DNA of 64,000 nt from Sphingobium bisphenolivorans (GCF_000412635.1 NZ_ASTG01000024.1:20094-84093), one strand, 5' to 3'; positions 46,844-55,868 are shown, numbered from the stretch's first letter. Notes: generated by a model not told the origin, from the sequence alone. Made by a program: numbers and translations.

Positions 46844-47512
46844 TCAAACGTTCTTACCTGAGGCCTGCTCATACGGCCAGCGCGTCCGTCGTGGCAACGT
46901 ATCGTCAAATGTCACCGTGACCCGCACGGCAATCCAGCGCGAGAAGAAGTCGCACAGGTTAGAGGCGAAATAGCGCATGATGTCTCGCCGACCCAAGCCT
47001 TCTGGGCGGATATTGAAGTTATCTGGGATGAACCGCCGTGACTGAGAATAGGCATCGATGCCCGCGTCCCTCAGGTCAATCCCCGCCCACTTATTGAGTC
47101 TGCCGACGAACTCAGTCCCCTCCGGATCGCGAGGCCGCTCCGCGTCCTCTCTGAGCGCAGTCAGAAGAAGAGCCGAGTCCAATACGTTGGGTCCTACTGC
47201 CGCTGCTTCTCGCAGTAGTCGAGCTGAGTGCCGCTCACCAGGCGTACCTGAGCGCCCGCCATTGAACCTTATCTCAGGCATGTACTCGTCGGCAAAGCCC
47301 TGCACGATTGTTGCGGTGTTCTTTTGGATCGCTTCGCGACGCCACCATGTTTCGTCCTCAAAGGAGCCCGAGGGGCTGCGCGCTTCCACGTCAAGAAACA
47401 GCTCCTGTCGCGGTAGGCCGCCCAGTTGCAGCTCTTCTCGAAACCAACTGAACGCCTCCTCTTTCAGCAAGCGCTCCTCATGACGCGCTTTGTCCAAAGC
47501 TGGGGTACGCAT
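46844..47512 (-). CDS. Protein of unknown function at the left island end
   Basis: A 222-residue soluble protein with a strong GGAGGAATTGA ribosome-binding region. It begins MRTPALDKARHEERLLKEEAF and contains a charged middle with EDETWWRREAIQKNTATIVQGF, a PGERHSARLLREAA segment and a LNKWAGIDLRDAG segment. I see no membrane helices, nuclease or nucleotide-binding motif and do not recognise a family. It follows the serine recombinase by 58 bases on the same strand, and the two may be co-transcribed. As the outermost gene it may be cargo. Confidence 0.65.
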   Translation of the reverse strand: MRTPALDKARHEERLLKEEAFSWFREELQLGGLPRQELFLDVEARSPSGSFEDETWWRREAIQKNTATIVQGFADEYMPEIRFNGGRSGTPGERHSARLLREAAAVGPNVLDSALLLTALREDAERPRDPEGTEFVGRLNKWAGIDLRDAGIDAYSQSRRFIPDNFNIRPEGLGRRDIMRYFASNLCDFFSRWIAVRVTVTFDDTLPRRTRWPYEQASGKNV

Positions 47513-47570
47513 TCAATTCCTCCGAAGATGTGTGAAGAAAAAAGCAGGCCAGCGCAGACCCGCGCTGATA

Positions 47571-48125
47571 TCAATTCAAGCCTTCCAGCGCTCGATAAAC
47601 GCTCCCTCGGCCGATCTTGAGCCGTCGCGCGATCTCAGTGGGGCTCACCCCCTCAGCCTTCATTCGGCGAACCTCTTCGACGGGAACGGACGGCCTCCTG
47701 CCCTTATAGACGCCAGCCTCCTTCGCCTTCGCAATGCCTTCCATCTGGCGTTCGCGACGTATCGCTGTCTCGAACTGAGCGAACACCGCCAGCATCTGCA
47801 AGAAGGCGATTCCAGCCGGGGTCGAGGTATCGATGGGCTGCTCGGTGGCCCGCAGGTACGCACCGCGCTGTTTGAGGACGCCGACGATCCTCTCCAGGTC
47901 AGCAACGGACCTAGCAAGACGATCAATGCGGGTAACAAGCAGGGTGTCGCCCTCTCGAACAAAATCGAGGAGGGTTTCCAGCTCGCGCCGCCCTTCAGTG
48001 GTGGTGCCGCTCCGCTGTTCGCTGCGAACGATGTCGCAGCCTGCCGCATATAGCGCCGCCTCCTGTACGGAGCAGTCCTGGTCGTCTGTGCTGACGCGAG
48101 CGTATCCGTAAGTCTTGGCGTTCAT
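47571..48125 (-). CDS. Serine recombinase (resolvase/invertase type)
   Basis: A 184-residue small serine recombinase. Its N-terminus, TYGYARVSTDDQDCSVQ, carries the catalytic Ser12. EGDTLLVTRIDRLARSVADLERIV holds the conserved Arg residues, and ERQMEGIAKAKEAGVYKGRRPSV leads into a C-terminal helix-turn-helix (SPTEIARRLKIGRGSVYRALEG). It would resolve dimers or invert DNA at a res/hix-type site. The start at 48125 (MNAKTYGYARVS) is the family start; the longer frame to 48185 adds unrelated residues. A cluster of inverted GTCCCA sequences lies directly upstream. Confidence 0.93.
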   Translation of the reverse strand: MNAKTYGYARVSTDDQDCSVQEAALYAAGCDIVRSEQRSGTTTEGRRELETLLDFVREGDTLLVTRIDRLARSVADLERIVGVLKQRGAYLRATEQPIDTSTPAGIAFLQMLAVFAQFETAIRRERQMEGIAKAKEAGVYKGRRPSVPVEEVRRMKAEGVSPTEIARRLKIGRGSVYRALEGLN

Positions 48126-48130
48126 CAGAT

Positions 48131-48246
48131 CGTCCCAATAGGTTCTAGACCATGGGCATCTATCTGTCCGAAAATTAGAAGTCAACCCTATTGGGACGCA
48201 ACAGCTGTCCCACAGGGCTGTTCGGCTAGAGTATACCCCAATGGGA
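48131..48246. promoter_or_regulatory. Putative res-like recombination site / operator cluster
   Basis: Four half-sites lie between the recombinase and the rightward unknown gene. CGTCCCAATAGG at 48131-48142 has a perfect inverted copy, CCTATTGGGACG, at 48187-48198. GTCCCACAGGG (48207-48217) faces CCAATGGGAC (48237-48246), a weaker pair. Inverted half-sites repeated beside a serine recombinase gene are the usual layout of a res site that also regulates the gene. Confidence 0.6.
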
Positions 48247-48304
48247 CTGGCTCCGTTGCAATCCGGTATCGCCCTGTTATCAATGAGGAACAGGGGGAGT
48301 TTTC

Positions 48305-49063
48305 ATGACGATTCTAGCGGTGCCATTCACTAGTTTAAGCCTAGTAGCTCATGCTGCCGGTGGCGCAATCGTGCGGGGAACTGGCGGATACATCGCCGGA
48401 ACCTACGTGGACGCTAGCATCGTTGGTGCCTTCGCCTCGGCAGGTGCGGCTCTGCAATCTATGGGCACTTCCGCAGCTGCACTAGCGACCAATCCCGTCG
48501 TACTGGGAACGGTGGTTATCGCAGCGGTTGCCGTGGGCACCTATTGTTACTTTAACGGCATCCCGGCACCCGTGGCAAAAACACTCGTCCACGCCGGTCT
48601 GGGAGCCCCAACCAAAAAGGGCCTCATGATCTCCGCGCCCAAGCTGGCGACCGCCTTGGTCCTTCTCGGGGCGGCTGGCTATGTAGCTTATCGCTTCTAC
48701 AAGAACTTCAAAGACCTGAGGGCAGACGAAGCGACGAACGAAACCTGGGGTCGGGCCGACGAAGCTGCCGCACGCACTGAAGTCGAGAGCAGCTTCGGCA
48801 CCGATGTCTGGACCCGTGTGGGACAGGCAGTTTGGGCGACAAAGAACGACGTCGCGGAATCCCTAGCGACCATCGCGCAGGAGGCATTGGAACGTGCGGC
48901 CCGCTTGGCTGGGACGGTATCCACGGGAGCGACTACTGCCTACGACACCACAGCCAAGCAGTCAGGCCGGTTGACTCAAAGGACCATCGCAGCCCTCAAA
49001 CACCTCGTCGCCCATCGTCCAAGATTAAGCCGACCGTTCCGAAGATCCAACCGACCTGAATGA
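48305..49063 (+). CDS. Hydrophobic protein of unknown function
   Basis: A 252-residue protein preceded by GGGGGAG. The first half is rich in Gly, Ala and Val, with hydrophobic stretches at about 60-80 (ATNPVVLGTVVIAAVAVGTYCYF) and 112-130 (LATALVLLGAAGYVAYRFY), so two membrane segments are likely. The second half is hydrophilic, with acidic and Ala-rich helices and a basic end (HRPRLSRPFRRSNRPE). No enzyme motif is visible. It is the only sizeable rightward gene in the island and converges on the RNA polymerase gene. Small membrane proteins of this style occur in phages and defence systems, but no function can be assigned. Confidence 0.65.
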   Translation: MTILAVPFTSLSLVAHAAGGAIVRGTGGYIAGTYVDASIVGAFASAGAALQSMGTSAAALATNPVVLGTVVIAAVAVGTYCYFNGIPAPVAKTLVHAGLGAPTKKGLMISAPKLATALVLLGAAGYVAYRFYKNFKDLRADEATNETWGRADEAAARTEVESSFGTDVWTRVGQAVWATKNDVAESLATIAQEALERAARLAGTVSTGATTAYDTTAKQSGRLTQRTIAALKHLVAHRPRLSRPFRRSNRPE

Positions 49064-49316
49064 TGCAGAGCTCGGAAAGTTAGGCCACCCCCACCCCCAA
49101 GGGGGGATGCTGGCAAGGGTCGATGCTCGATATCGGCGTTCGAAAATCTGCAGCAAAAAGCAACTGGCCCAGGCCTCTCGCTGGTCGATGGGCCCCTGAG
49201 GCGAATGGTCCTCGGAGTAGCCATAGCCACCGAGATCGTTGGCCGGAAACCGGAGACCATCCCATTTTCAATCCTCTGTCTACCAACACCGAAGATTGAA
49301 GGAAGGACGAGGACGA

Positions 49317-49472
49317 ATGACACACGGTGCCCGAGAGCCGCGCCCGTTCCCCTTCGGTGTCCTCAAGATTGAGGTGGTCGAAGGCCTCCGGCGAGTCCTG
49401 TCGATCATCGTTCCGTTGGCGCTCTTGCGTGCTGGTCGAGTGGCGAGATCACCGCTCTATATAAAGGGGTAA
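49317..49472 (+). CDS. Possible 51-residue protein with one hydrophobic segment
   Basis: This short frame has GACGAGGACGA before its ATG and encodes MTHGAREPRPFPFGVLKIEVVEG followed by LRRVLSIIVPLALLRAG, a possible membrane segment. It lies in the 422-base gap between the hydrophobic protein and the convergent RNA polymerase gene. The remainder of that gap has no recognisable gene. Near the end of the frame is CTCTATATAAAGGGG (about 49453-49467). It may be chance. Confidence 0.3.
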   Translation: MTHGAREPRPFPFGVLKIEVVEGLRRVLSIIVPLALLRAGRVARSPLYIKG

Positions 49473-49485
49473 TCGCTCGTCGAGC

Positions 49486-51999
49486 TCAGGCGAACATATA
49501 CACCGCGTCCAGCACAGACTTGAGATCGAGGTCGCCCTTGCTCGGCAACGGCGGAACCTTGGCCCGGAGCTTCTCATCATTGATCTGGTCGAGAAGCTCG
49601 GCGCGGAACTGGGCCAAGGGATCGCCTTCATACATTGCGACGAAAGTCTCCCGAAGAATCCTCGATAGTCGGTCCGTCTCGGAAGCGTGTGTGCCGAAAC
49701 TATCATGAATAACGGCTAGGTCGACGATGCCAGCTTCGTGCGACGCAACGGTAGTCAGCATCAGGTGCGCTGCGTCCAAGGAGTGGACGAAGTTCGGGGC
49801 GATGCCGTTGACCGACTGTGGCCCGTCCATGACCTTTACAGCGCCTAGTTCGGTCCAGGCCGAAAACGTTGGAGGGCTTGCGTCTTCATCAAGCTGGAGC
49901 TGGAGACGCTTGCCTCGGAACGTCACCTCAACCTTCCCGGCCTTCGTGTTTGCATAGCGCTGCATCACGGGCAGACCCGCTGGGGTCGTCCACCATAAGG
50001 GAAGGTCGACGGCATTCATCACCTTGGCCGCCGCCTTGAGCCAGTCCATCGCGCGCTTCGCGGCGGGGACAGTAGCGCCGATCAAGCTGTAGAGCCGAGG
50101 AGCCAGCCAACGAGCGGCGATAAAGTTATCGTCTCCCCCAAGATGCGGCGGCTCACCCTTGGTCTGCAAAGCCTGATCAAGGCGTTGTAGTTCAGCGTTG
50201 ACCTGATCTGTCATCCCGAACGCCGTCGCGGAATAGACGTATGTCATGCAGGGGCGCTTCACGATCCCGCGAGTGATCCTACCGTTTTTCCATGGGGTCG
50301 CCTCGGGATCGTTCGAGGCATCGACCATGGCCTGGGCCTTGGCCGCGACGACGGCGTATATGTCGCCTGGCTGGTCAGCAGGGGTCAGGTTCACATGTGG
50401 CGCAGCCTCGGCATCCCGTAGTAGCGCTGTCAGGTGCTGCAGGCCCGAGTTCGACCCATCGATGGCGATGGGCAGGTGCGAAACGAACGCCTCGCCCTGT
50501 TCGACATATCCAGCCCACTCGTAGCAAGCCGCAAGCGCCGCCCATGGCTTCTCAGCCGTAGTCCAGAAACGATGGCCATCGAGCGGGTCGTAGGCGCTGT
50601 CCAGAATCGCCGATCGATTGCTTTCGACCCACGCAACCCGCTCATCGAAGCTGACTTTGTCGACACCGAACACATTGGCGACGTGGATTGCAAGCCACCT
50701 TGCGCCGGACGGCCCCAACGGCTTCCCAACGGCAAACTCAAGGAGTGCCCGACCGATGTCGCCTGCCTGCGGGTGCGGGCCGCCCTGTGGGACGGGATAG
50801 ACCCGTCCTCTGAAGTCCAGCTCATGGGGGAAGTAGATAGCAGGGAAGTCGGCTAACTTCCGCGCAACCCAGAGCTGCTGCGCTATCGTCAGCCGCTTGC
50901 TGCGGGCGGCAGCATTCCGCTCATGAACTTTCGCGCTCTCCAACCCCCACCGCGCCAGCACCTCGGGATTTTCATCCGCCTCAGCAGGACGGTTCGGCAC
51001 GGACTCCCCATCGCGGGATGGCAGCCCGGCCAAGCTCCCGCCGTCGGCATCCAACTGCGTCACCACGTCGAGCACGCGACGATTGATCCGCCATCGCGTC
51101 TCCTGGATCGCGTTCACGGCCCGATAGACCGTGGTCATGTCGATGTTGGCGAGTTCTTCCCGATACGGCCGCGACCGCGAACGAACGAGGCGCGTCCCAA
51201 TCGGTGGTTGCAGATAGCCGCCGTCAGTCGGTGTGGTCCACGGTCGGGGCGAAACGACCATCGGCATCGGCAGGGGGTCGAGCAATTCACTGCGCTCGTG
51301 CTGGCGTTCGAGCCAGTGAGACGCAATCTCCGTAACGCGCAGGTTACGCTCACGCCGAATCGCCTTTCCGACGGTCGTCTGCACCATGATTAACTCGAAC
51401 AGCCCCGTCGCGACAGCGGCCAGCTCAATCAACTTCAGGCCGAGATTCACCTGCTGCTTCGGTGACCAGCTAAGAGCGACGCCCTCGGCCTCATGGATCG
51501 CGGCAATGGCGCGTTGGCGTTTAGCACTGACGATCTTTCGTCCCGCAAGGCTCCGTTGAATGCCCGCCGCGCCCTCCGGATTGACCCGCTCGAACTCGGT
51601 CGCTTGGATGTGATCCATAATGGCCCGCGCTACCATTTGGGCGGCTTTTTGAACGCGGTGTTCTTGAATACCCGCTTGCAGCGCGCAACGCAGCGTCAGA
51701 AAGGCCAGCGCTCGCGCGTCGGGTTGATACGGTGCGAGAAGTTCGAACGCCACATGGCGCCGTCCGGCCCTCCCCGCCTTTCCTGCATCCAAGAACACCG
51801 AAATCGCGTCGGCCGTGGGTTTCAGGGCGCGGCGCAGCATCGCCCGGCCCGGCGGAAGGGAAGCCTCGTCAACGCCCGGCCCGAAGACATCGACCCACGG
51901 CGCGTTGCGCTTGCCGCGATAGCTTGCCCGGCCGATGGCACGGGATTCAGCTTCGAGGTCCCGTTGGACCTCCATGAGATCGACTTCGATGTCGGACAT
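49486..51999 (-). CDS. Single-subunit T7-type RNA polymerase
   Basis: The 837-residue protein is a phage-type DNA-directed RNA polymerase. Motif A IDGSNSGLQH holds D514. Motif B has R577, K581 and Y589 with exactly the T7 spacing of R627, K631 and Y639. Motif C IHDSFGTH holds H765-D766 (T7 H811-D812). It ends in F-A, like T7 RNA polymerase, whose terminal foot is needed for activity. Length is near T7's 883. All catalytic residues look intact, so it is probably active. It is the last gene of the leftward array that starts with the integrase, 49 bases after hsdR. Its promoters and targets are unknown. Confidence 0.93.
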   Translation of the reverse strand: MSDIEVDLMEVQRDLEAESRAIGRASYRGKRNAPWVDVFGPGVDEASLPPGRAMLRRALKPTADAISVFLDAGKAGRAGRRHVAFELLAPYQPDARALAFLTLRCALQAGIQEHRVQKAAQMVARAIMDHIQATEFERVNPEGAAGIQRSLAGRKIVSAKRQRAIAAIHEAEGVALSWSPKQQVNLGLKLIELAAVATGLFELIMVQTTVGKAIRRERNLRVTEIASHWLERQHERSELLDPLPMPMVVSPRPWTTPTDGGYLQPPIGTRLVRSRSRPYREELANIDMTTVYRAVNAIQETRWRINRRVLDVVTQLDADGGSLAGLPSRDGESVPNRPAEADENPEVLARWGLESAKVHERNAAARSKRLTIAQQLWVARKLADFPAIYFPHELDFRGRVYPVPQGGPHPQAGDIGRALLEFAVGKPLGPSGARWLAIHVANVFGVDKVSFDERVAWVESNRSAILDSAYDPLDGHRFWTTAEKPWAALAACYEWAGYVEQGEAFVSHLPIAIDGSNSGLQHLTALLRDAEAAPHVNLTPADQPGDIYAVVAAKAQAMVDASNDPEATPWKNGRITRGIVKRPCMTYVYSATAFGMTDQVNAELQRLDQALQTKGEPPHLGGDDNFIAARWLAPRLYSLIGATVPAAKRAMDWLKAAAKVMNAVDLPLWWTTPAGLPVMQRYANTKAGKVEVTFRGKRLQLQLDEDASPPTFSAWTELGAVKVMDGPQSVNGIAPNFVHSLDAAHLMLTTVASHEAGIVDLAVIHDSFGTHASETDRLSRILRETFVAMYEGDPLAQFRAELLDQINDEKLRAKVPPLPSKGDLDLKSVLDAVYMFA

Positions 52000-52048
52000 G
52001 AATCCAGATCAACTTCAGTGGTTCAAGTGGAGGAAAGCGCGCGGACCG

Positions 52049-55000
52049 CTAGGTAGCCGGAACATCCAACGGCGGGCCCGCAGCCCTGAGCGCCTCATAG
52101 AGCTGCCCCGGCCCCAGCAAGATATCCTTGAGGCCCGCACGGACCTTGTCGGACCGGAGGGCCTGCTGGCTCATCTTCTGGTGGGCCTCGAGGGCGTCGA
52201 TGATGGCATTCAAGAGCTCATTGTCGAGCGTGGGCGATGCTGCGAACTGAGACTTGCTGTTGTTCTGCGCCTGGGTGACGAGCTCCTCAGATTCCAGCAG
52301 CTTGCCCCTGATAACCTCGTTCACATAGACAAGCTGGTCGCCGTCGGTGAGGTCACCGTCGAACAGGTCATTCACCCTCTCGATGATCTCCCGGAGCAGG
52401 GCCTTCTGCTTCTCCTGAAGCGTTCCCGAGCCTGCCCCATCCACTGGCTTGATGAGCGGTGCTTCGCCCCCGAGCTGCATCTGTTTCTTGCCCTGATTCT
52501 TCAGGGCATGGTGGGTCAGAACGAGCTGCGACACATCCACCGTGATCCTCTCGCGCCCAAAATCCAGCAGGCGGACGAGGTACTTGAAGAACAGGAAGCG
52601 CTTCTCGATGTCCGTGTTGCCGTAGTCGAACATCTGGCTCAAAAAGGTATAGATGCGGATGTAGGTCTGCGCGTCCGCCTTGAACATGGCGAGTGCGTTC
52701 ATCTCGTCCGATGCCGCGCTTGCAGCCTTCTCATCCCCGAGTTCGTCGGCGTCGGCCTTGGATTGTTTAGCCGCAGCGAAACGCTTGAGCAGGCGATCCG
52801 CCACAGGCCCGACAGCGCCTGCGAGGTCGCCCTGCTTTGACGTGGGGTTCATTGCGACAGTCGCCACCCGGTCCACCTCGAAGCTGTCGTACCAGCCGCC
52901 CGCGTCCAGCTTGGCGCGCAGGTCGTAGACGATGTTGGGGTCGGTGACGCCCTCCAGCTCAGCCGTTTCGTAGTACGTCCTGAACGCCTCCAGCACTTCC
53001 TCGGAGCTGTTCACGAAGTCGAGAACGTAGGTCGTGTCCTTGCCCGGATGGGCGCGGTTGAGGCGCGACAGGGTCTGCACCGCCTGAACACCAGCCAGCC
53101 GCCGGTCCACATACATGCCGCAGAGCAGCGGTTGGTCGAACCCAGTCTGGAACTTGTTGGCGACCAGCAGCAGATGATACTCCTCCGCCTTGAAGGCATC
53201 GCGGATGTCGCGGCCCTTCAGGTTCGGGTTCAACTCCTTGCTGGCCTCGCTGAGCGGATCGGGGGCGGATGCCGGGTCGTTCACTTCGCCTGAGAAGGCC
53301 ACCAGCGTCCCCAACGGATAGCCCTTGCCCCGGATGTACTTGTCTATCGCCAGCTTCCAGCGCACCGCCTCCTTGCGGCTGCCAAGGACGACCATCGCCT
53401 TCGCCTTGCCATCCAGCAGCGGCTCGACATTCTCACGGAAGTGCTCGACGACAATCCGGACTTTCTGGGCGATATTGTAGGGATGCAGGCTGACCCACTG
53501 CATGATCCCTTTGGTCGCAGCCGAACGCTCGACCTCGGCGTCGTCCCGTTCCTGGCCATTATGCGCCAGCTTGAACGCCAGCTTATACGGCGTGTAATTC
53601 TTCAGGACGTCGAGGATGAAGCCTTCCTCGATGGCCTGCCTCATCGAGTAGACGTGGAAAGGCCCGGGAAGCCCGCCGGGCTCCTTCGGACGCCCGAAGA
53701 GCTGCAGCGTCTTGGCCTTGGGCGTGGCGGTAAAGGCGACGTAGGTGACGCCGCTATCGCTGGCCCGTGCGGCCATCTGGGCGGCGAGGAGGTCTTCGGT
53801 GTCGATCTCGCCACCGTCCTGCAGTTCGGCAATCTCTTCCGGCGACAGCACTTCCTTGAGCTTGGCCGCCGCCTCGCCGGTCTGGGAGCTGTGCGCCTCG
53901 TCCGCGATGACGGCGAATCGCTTGCCCTCGGTCGCAGCCTGCTCACGCACGGCCTGTAGAGCGTATGGGAAGGTCTGGATGGTGCAGACGATGATCTTCT
54001 TGCCAGCCTTCAATGCCTCGGCAAGCTGGCCGCTCTTGCTCCCGCTGTCGCTCTTGATCGTCTCGACGACGCCCGTGGTGCGCTGAAAATCAAACAAGGC
54101 ATCCTGAAGCTGCCCATCAATCACCCGCCGGTCGGAAACGACCATGATGGTGGAGAACAGCTTCTGGTCGTTCGCGTCGTGCAGTTCGGACAGGAAGTGC
54201 GCCGTCCAGGCGATGGAGTTCGTCTTGCCCGAACCGGCCGAGTGCTGGACAAGATACTTCTCGCCCACGCCCTCTTCCAAAATCTTCGCCTGCAGCTTTC
54301 GCGTGACGTCGAGCTGGTGATAGCGCGGGAAGATGATCGAACGGATATTCTTCTTCTCGTCCCGCTGGGTAACGAGATAGCGGCCGAGCAGTTCGAGCCA
54401 ACTGTCGCGCTGCCATACCTGTTCCCACAGATATGCCGTGGGATGGCCAGAAGCAGGCGTCGGGTTGCCCTTGCCGCCATGGTCGCCCTGATTGAACGGC
54501 AGGAAAAAGGTCTGCGGCCCAGCCAGCTTCGTGGTCATCATCACTTCACGGTTGGACACGGCGAAATGGACAAGCGCGCCCGACGGGAAGCTGAGCAGCG
54601 GTTCACGGTCCCGCCCCTTCTGCTGTGGCAGGCGGTCGAACTTATACTGGTTCACCGCGTCCCCGACGGACTGGGTGAAGTCGGTCTTCAGCTCCACGGT
54701 GGCAACCGGGATGCCGTTCAGGAAGAGGACGAGATCGATGCAGTTCTCGTTGGCGAGGCTGTAGCGCACCTGCCGCACGACGCGCAGGCGATTGGCGCTG
54801 TAGCGGGCGACGATGTCAGGATTCATGCCCATGGCGGGCTTGAACTGCGCCAGCGCCATCGTGCCGCGAACGCCAATCGTGTCGATGCCGTTGCGGATGA
54901 CATCGAGCGTCCCACGGTCATCCAGCGACTTCCGCACACGATCCAGCAGGATGGCTTCCGCCGCGCCGCCATGGAGGGCTGTCAGGCTCTCCCACGCCTT

Positions 55001-55156
55001 GGGCTGGGTCTCCTGCACCCAAGCCACGAGATCGGCCGGAAACAGGGCGCTCTTACGGTCATATACCTGCGCATCACCAACCTCGTGATGCCAACCATAG
55101 GCTGAAAGGTATTCACAGACCTCGTCCTCAAAGCTGCATTCTTTATGAAGACTCAT
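52049..55156 (-). CDS. hsdR: Type I restriction enzyme HsdR subunit
   Basis: The 1035-residue restriction and translocation subunit has an N-terminal PD-ExK nuclease (D141 in IDLVLFLNG, then E155-L-K157 in VELKTDF), a helicase motor with Walker A HSAGSGKT (305-312) and DEAH (419-422), and the usual C-terminal helical region that binds the methyltransferase core. With HsdM and HsdS it translocates and cleaves unmethylated DNA. GGGAGTAGG lies before its ATG. A gene of unknown function separates it from hsdS, and the RNA polymerase gene follows. Confidence 0.96.
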   Translation of the reverse strand: MSLHKECSFEDEVCEYLSAYGWHHEVGDAQVYDRKSALFPADLVAWVQETQPKAWESLTALHGGAAEAILLDRVRKSLDDRGTLDVIRNGIDTIGVRGTMALAQFKPAMGMNPDIVARYSANRLRVVRQVRYSLANENCIDLVLFLNGIPVATVELKTDFTQSVGDAVNQYKFDRLPQQKGRDREPLLSFPSGALVHFAVSNREVMMTTKLAGPQTFFLPFNQGDHGGKGNPTPASGHPTAYLWEQVWQRDSWLELLGRYLVTQRDEKKNIRSIIFPRYHQLDVTRKLQAKILEEGVGEKYLVQHSAGSGKTNSIAWTAHFLSELHDANDQKLFSTIMVVSDRRVIDGQLQDALFDFQRTTGVVETIKSDSGSKSGQLAEALKAGKKIIVCTIQTFPYALQAVREQAATEGKRFAVIADEAHSSQTGEAAAKLKEVLSPEEIAELQDGGEIDTEDLLAAQMAARASDSGVTYVAFTATPKAKTLQLFGRPKEPGGLPGPFHVYSMRQAIEEGFILDVLKNYTPYKLAFKLAHNGQERDDAEVERSAATKGIMQWVSLHPYNIAQKVRIVVEHFRENVEPLLDGKAKAMVVLGSRKEAVRWKLAIDKYIRGKGYPLGTLVAFSGEVNDPASAPDPLSEASKELNPNLKGRDIRDAFKAEEYHLLLVANKFQTGFDQPLLCGMYVDRRLAGVQAVQTLSRLNRAHPGKDTTYVLDFVNSSEEVLEAFRTYYETAELEGVTDPNIVYDLRAKLDAGGWYDSFEVDRVATVAMNPTSKQGDLAGAVGPVADRLLKRFAAAKQSKADADELGDEKAASAASDEMNALAMFKADAQTYIRIYTFLSQMFDYGNTDIEKRFLFFKYLVRLLDFGRERITVDVSQLVLTHHALKNQGKKQMQLGGEAPLIKPVDGAGSGTLQEKQKALLREIIERVNDLFDGDLTDGDQLVYVNEVIRGKLLESEELVTQAQNNSKSQFAASPTLDNELLNAIIDALEAHQKMSQQALRSDKVRAGLKDILLGPGQLYEALRAAGPPLDVPAT

Positions 55157-55203
55157 GCGCGAACCTACTCCCGGAACTGAGGGTGACGAGAGCCAACCTC
55201 AGA

Positions 55204-55851
55204 CTAACTCACAACATCATTAAGAACAGTGCCGAGCTTGCGAAGCACGTTCTCGTAGGATGCCGTAGATATTCCGCCAACGTCGGGTTCAACTGCTGTG
55301 AACAACCAATGTCCGACCGAAACACTCTTGGTCCTCTTGTAGAGACCAACTGTGCGCACCTGACGCGGGTCAAAGGTGCGACTCTCAAAAGGATGAAACT
55401 CTTTGAGACGGAGTTCTGTGCGCTGTACGATAACTCCGTCGCGCAGTCTTTGGCCGGGTTTCCAGGAAGATGAAAGTGGGCTGAGCGCCGCGATACACTC
55501 ATGTTCTGGTGTTCCGAGCCTGAGGAACGTCGGATCAATAAGCCTGTCAAACGGCTCTTTCGTGTTGATCTCACACACAACGTACGCTGAAGAGCCGAAT
55601 TGAAGATAGAAACCGGGTAGCACCTTGAAGCCCCAGTTGGTGCCCTGCTTTAGACGATGACCGATGTAAGCCTCCGCCTTCTCTCGGGTGGACTGAAGCG
55701 CACCCTCATGGTATTTTGCAACCCAAGTCGAGTGCCATGCATTCCGACCGTATGACGGGAACCATACCAATATGGGCGCGCAAGCTTCGAGCCGGTCTTC
55801 ATTACGGCTGCGTTCACTTGGATGGCCAAACAGATAGATCACTTCACCCAC
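55204..55851 (-). CDS. Protein of unknown function inside the R-M operon
   Basis: A 215-residue soluble protein starting MGEVIYLFGHPSERSRNEDRLEA, placed 17 bases after hsdS and 47 before hsdR on the same strand. Visible stretches include NWGFKVLPGFYLQFGSSAYVVCEI, RLIDPTFLRLGTPEHECIAAL and TVGLYKRTKSVSVGHWLF. No membrane helix or known catalytic motif is evident. Base composition seems less GC-rich than that of hsdR or hsdM. Extra genes within hsd operons are often antitoxins, anti-restriction factors or accessory defence proteins, but I cannot tell which applies. Confidence 0.7.
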   Translation of the reverse strand: MGEVIYLFGHPSERSRNEDRLEACAPILVWFPSYGRNAWHSTWVAKYHEGALQSTREKAEAYIGHRLKQGTNWGFKVLPGFYLQFGSSAYVVCEINTKEPFDRLIDPTFLRLGTPEHECIAALSPLSSSWKPGQRLRDGVIVQRTELRLKEFHPFESRTFDPRQVRTVGLYKRTKSVSVGHWLFTAVEPDVGGISTASYENVLRKLGTVLNDVVS

Positions 55852-55868
55852 AGTACATTCCTTGGCTA

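Noticed and set aside
49064..49485. T7-class promoter sequence near the polymerase gene
   Set aside because: No CACTATAG-like core was seen by eye in this or the other island gaps; the AT-rich stretch found is only loosely similar.
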